Shown in pieces: positions 14,891-17,040 of a stretch of DNA of 17,040 bases (the stretch's first letter is position 1; every line of letters begins with the position of its first letter). The stretch comes from an uncultured Bdellovibrionales bacterium (GTDB lineage: Bacteria > Bdellovibrionota > Bdellovibrionia > Bdellovibrionales > JAMPXM01), in contig CALBDW010000185.1 of assembly GCA_937927435.1 (NCBI GenBank), positions 1 to 17,040 on the forward strand, read 5' to 3'. The position numbers and the translations under genes are program-made. The notes beneath the pieces were generated by a model. It was not told the origin of the DNA. It worked only from the letters and a program-made list of their open reading frames with translations, and searched no databases.

Positions 14891-16296
14891 TTGGCGGCAC
14901 TCCGCTGTTCGCCGCTCTGGTCTTTGAGGTCGACTCGCTCCATCACGCTCCAAGCCTTCAAATAATTGTAGGCTTGGAGAACCTGGTAATCCCTCGTGAG
15001 AAGTTCATCTTTAGGACTCAGCTTTTCGTTCTTATCCTTATTCTCGTCCTTCTTCCACCAGGCTTCAAACTTCTCGCCCTTCTTCAAACTCTTCGCTTGT
15101 GCCTTCTCCCGTTCACCCTGTAAGTGACCGGCGATATCCTGCTCCCGGCGTACGACACGTTTGATGATCGCCTTCCTGTAGGCGTCGATATCGACTTCGT
15201 CGAGTTCAATATCCGGCGTGATGCCCTCGGCTTGAATGGAGCGTCCGTTCGGAGTGAAGTATCTTGCAACCGTCAGTTTCAGGCCTGATCCGTCGCCCAG
15301 TTTAACAACCGATTGGACGGAGCCCTTCCCGAACGTCTGCTTGCCCATGATGACGGCCCGTTTATTGTCTTGAAGGGCGCCGGCGACGATTTCGCTGGCG
15401 CTGGCCGAATACTCGTTGACGAGGACGATGACGGGAAAGCCCGTATACGTGCCCTCTTTTTTCGCGTAAATAACTTCCTTTTCCCGTTGATTACGGCCCA
15501 CTGTGCTGACAATCGTTCCCCCATCAAGGAACATGTCGCTGATCTTCACCGCCTGGTCGAGAAGACCTCCCGGATTACGACGCAAATCGATAATGACCCC
15601 GTGGATCTTCTTGTATTTCGCCTGCGTCGCTTTGAGCGCTTTTTCGAATTCCGAAGCTGAGTTTTCGATAAAACTCGTCAACCGGATGTAGACATAGCCA
15701 TCTTCCAGATCCGTCATCTTCACCGAACGGATCTTAACGGTTCCGCGTTCGATAACGAAGTCCTTCGGCTCATCGAATCCTTCCCGGTAAATCGTCAGGC
15801 GTACTTTTGAGCCTTTCTTCCCGCGCATGCGCTGGGCCGCCTCAGCCAAGCTGAAACCTTTCGTGCTCTCTCCGTTGATCGCAACGATCTTGTCGCCGGC
15901 TTGAATGCCGGCTGCCCAAGCGGGCGTGTCTTCGATCGGAGAAATCACCGTGAGAACATCATTCTGCACCGTGATTTCGATGCCGATTCCACCGAACTCG
16001 CCGCTCGTTTCGGATTCAAATTCCTTATAAATATCCGGTGGCAGGAAGTTCGTGTGCGGATCGAGTTCTTGCAGCATTCCCTTGATGCCGCCATAGATAA
16101 GCTTCTGAACATCGACCTCTTCAACATAGTACTGCTGCACGAGGTTCAGAACTTTAGCGAAGGTTTGCAGGTCCTGATATCGATCCTTGGCCTGCGCGAC
16201 GAGCGACGGCGCGATACCCGAAAACTGAAGCGCCAAAGCGAATGCGAGTACGATTACGCCCGCGTATAAAACCGTTTTGATCCGCTTTTTTCCCAT
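14887..16296 (-). CDS. ctpA: C-terminal processing protease, S41 family (CtpA-like)
   Basis: A periplasmic serine protease of the S41 family that trims or degrades envelope proteins. The 469-residue protein starts with a basic stretch and a hydrophobic signal or anchor (about 8-30). An N-terminal helical region follows, then a PDZ domain (about 100-180, with FGGIGIEI and AGIQAGDKIVAINGE), then the catalytic domain with Ser299 in EYSASASEI, Lys324 in GKQTFGKGS and Gln328. The Ser-Lys-Gln spacing (25 and 4) equals that of B. subtilis CtpB S309/K334/Q338. A charged Lys-rich C-terminal tail (about 395-430) precedes a final helical segment. AGGAG before the ATG at 16296 supports the start. It follows envC by 38 nt, a pairing seen in other bacteria, and probably acts in cell-wall remodelling. 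Confidence 0.95.
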   Translation of the reverse strand: MGKKRIKTVLYAGVIVLAFALALQFSGIAPSLVAQAKDRYQDLQTFAKVLNLVQQYYVEEVDVQKLIYGGIKGMLQELDPHTNFLPPDIYKEFESETSGEFGGIGIEITVQNDVLTVISPIEDTPAWAAGIQAGDKIVAINGESTKGFSLAEAAQRMRGKKGSKVRLTIYREGFDEPKDFVIERGTVKIRSVKMTDLEDGYVYIRLTSFIENSASEFEKALKATQAKYKKIHGVIIDLRRNPGGLLDQAVKISDMFLDGGTIVSTVGRNQREKEVIYAKKEGTYTGFPVIVLVNEYSASASEIVAGALQDNKRAVIMGKQTFGKGSVQSVVKLGDGSGLKLTVARYFTPNGRSIQAEGITPDIELDEVDIDAYRKAIIKRVVRREQDIAGHLQGEREKAQAKSLKKGEKFEAWWKKDENKDKNEKLSPKDELLTRDYQVLQAYNYLKAWSVMERVDLKDQSGEQRSAAN

Positions 16297-16334
16297 CCTC
16301 TTCTCCTATGTCGCGCGGCTCGCGCCAGAACCCT

Positions 16335-17040
16335 CTATTCGAGAGAAGCTTGGCGAATCTCCTTTTTCGAAATCCAGTTCGTGGGATTCTCCGGTTCCGA
16401 AAAGTGCCGGATCTCAAAGTAAATCCCGTCGCCCCCGCCCTTTCCGAGCGGTCCCGCCTCCGCGAACGCCTCCCCCTGCTTCAGCGTATCACCAGCTTTC
16501 ACCTTCGGGCGAGAGATATGCGCGTACACGGAGTAGTAATGGTCACCATGGTCGAGAACGACCGTGTGCCCGTATCCTTTCACGTGATCGGAATAAATGA
16601 CCTTGCCGTCGAAGATCGCCTCGACCGGCGCACCCGGCGCGGTTAAATACCGCCAGCCTTTGTGGCTGAGCTTAATTTTGTACTTCTCATCGCTTATGAG
16701 ACCAAAGTCCTGCACGACGACACCCGCAACCGGCGGCGGAAGTTGGCCTTTCCTCTCATAAATCGAAGGCTTTAAGAGGTCCGAAAGCTGCGCAGCCTCC
16801 TCGTCCGTCAGACCCTTTCCTTTATTACGTAGATCCCGCATGCGGTTCAGGTTTTCGAGGCGCACCTTTTCAAGTGTGGAGGCAACCTTCGTTTTTTCCT
16901 TGTGCTCAGCCGCAAGCAGACTCTCCTGCTTTTTGATGTTTTTTTCGATACTGACGAGCTTTTCGATCTGCTTCCTCAGCTGCTCCTTCCGAGCCTGATA
17001 CACGGCCACGTTATTCCGATAACTTTGTATCAGCTGATAG
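16335..17040 (-). CDS. envC: EnvC-like murein hydrolase activator, degenerate LytM domain (5' end outside window)
   Basis: The reading frame is open from the right edge, giving the C-terminal 234 residues. The visible part starts in a Lys/Glu/Arg-rich coiled coil (about 70 residues), followed by a LytM/M23 domain beginning near LPPPVAG. The zinc ligands of active M23 peptidases are missing. The HxxxD site reads HKGWRY, with no Asp in the HxGxD position, and the HxH site reads GIYFEIR, much like LYFEIR in E. coli EnvC. It is therefore probably a non-enzymatic activator of N-acetylmuramoyl amidases at the septum, usually recruited by FtsEX. A GTG at 17009 lies in frame, but the coiled coil continues upstream of it, so it is unlikely to be the true start. 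ctpA follows 38 nt downstream. Confidence 0.9.
   Translation of the reverse strand, partial: YQLIQSYRNNVAVYQARKEQLRKQIEKLVSIEKNIKKQESLLAAEHKEKTKVASTLEKVRLENLNRMRDLRNKGKGLTDEEAAQLSDLLKPSIYERKGQLPPPVAGVVVQDFGLISDEKYKIKLSHKGWRYLTAPGAPVEAIFDGKVIYSDHVKGYGHTVVLDHGDHYYSVYAHISRPKVKAGDTLKQGEAFAEAGPLGKGGGDGIYFEIRHFSEPENPTNWISKKEIRQASLE

Overview
The window looks like ordinary chromosomal DNA of a Gram-negative bacterium: moderately GC-rich, densely packed, with short gaps and start/stop overlaps. A lipoprotein signal, an EnvC-type amidase activator with a CtpA-type protease, a GshA of the Acidithiobacillus family and a paired ArsA-family ATPase suggest a proteobacterial or former deltaproteobacterial lineage. 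Bdellovibrionota is my best guess, by inference from gene content only. I see no mobile element, CRISPR array, rRNA or tRNA.

Layout. 1-4522 (minus): the proteolysis block clpP > clpX > lon; lon is cut by the left edge after its catalytic Lys. A 327-nt gap between clpX and lon holds four inverted repeats. 4523-4916: the clpP/pepA divergent region, with a doubtful 90-codon ORF and several hairpins. 4917-6482 (plus): pepA. 6487-12571 (minus): a long, tightly coupled run, ArsA-family ATPase 1 > ArsA-family ATPase 2 > TPR lipoprotein > EI24/CysZ-like membrane protein > GshA-type glutamate-cysteine ligase, then after 122 nt a membrane-anchored protein of unknown function. 12646-14890 (plus): tig then gluQ, 1 nt apart. 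14887-17040 (minus): envC (5' end outside the window) then ctpA.

The genes fall into three themes. Cytoplasmic protein quality control is covered by trigger factor, ClpXP, Lon and PepA. Envelope and septum remodelling is covered by EnvC and CtpA. The third is the central ATPase/lipoprotein/membrane-protein/GshA operon, transcribed divergently from tig; its combined job is unknown to me and it is the most promising candidate for an undescribed system. The most unusual sequence detail is that the second ATPase has no ATG, GTG, TTG or CTG start that would include its P-loop: the only well-placed candidate is ACG behind a perfect AGGAGG, unless a frameshift or a sequence error is involved.
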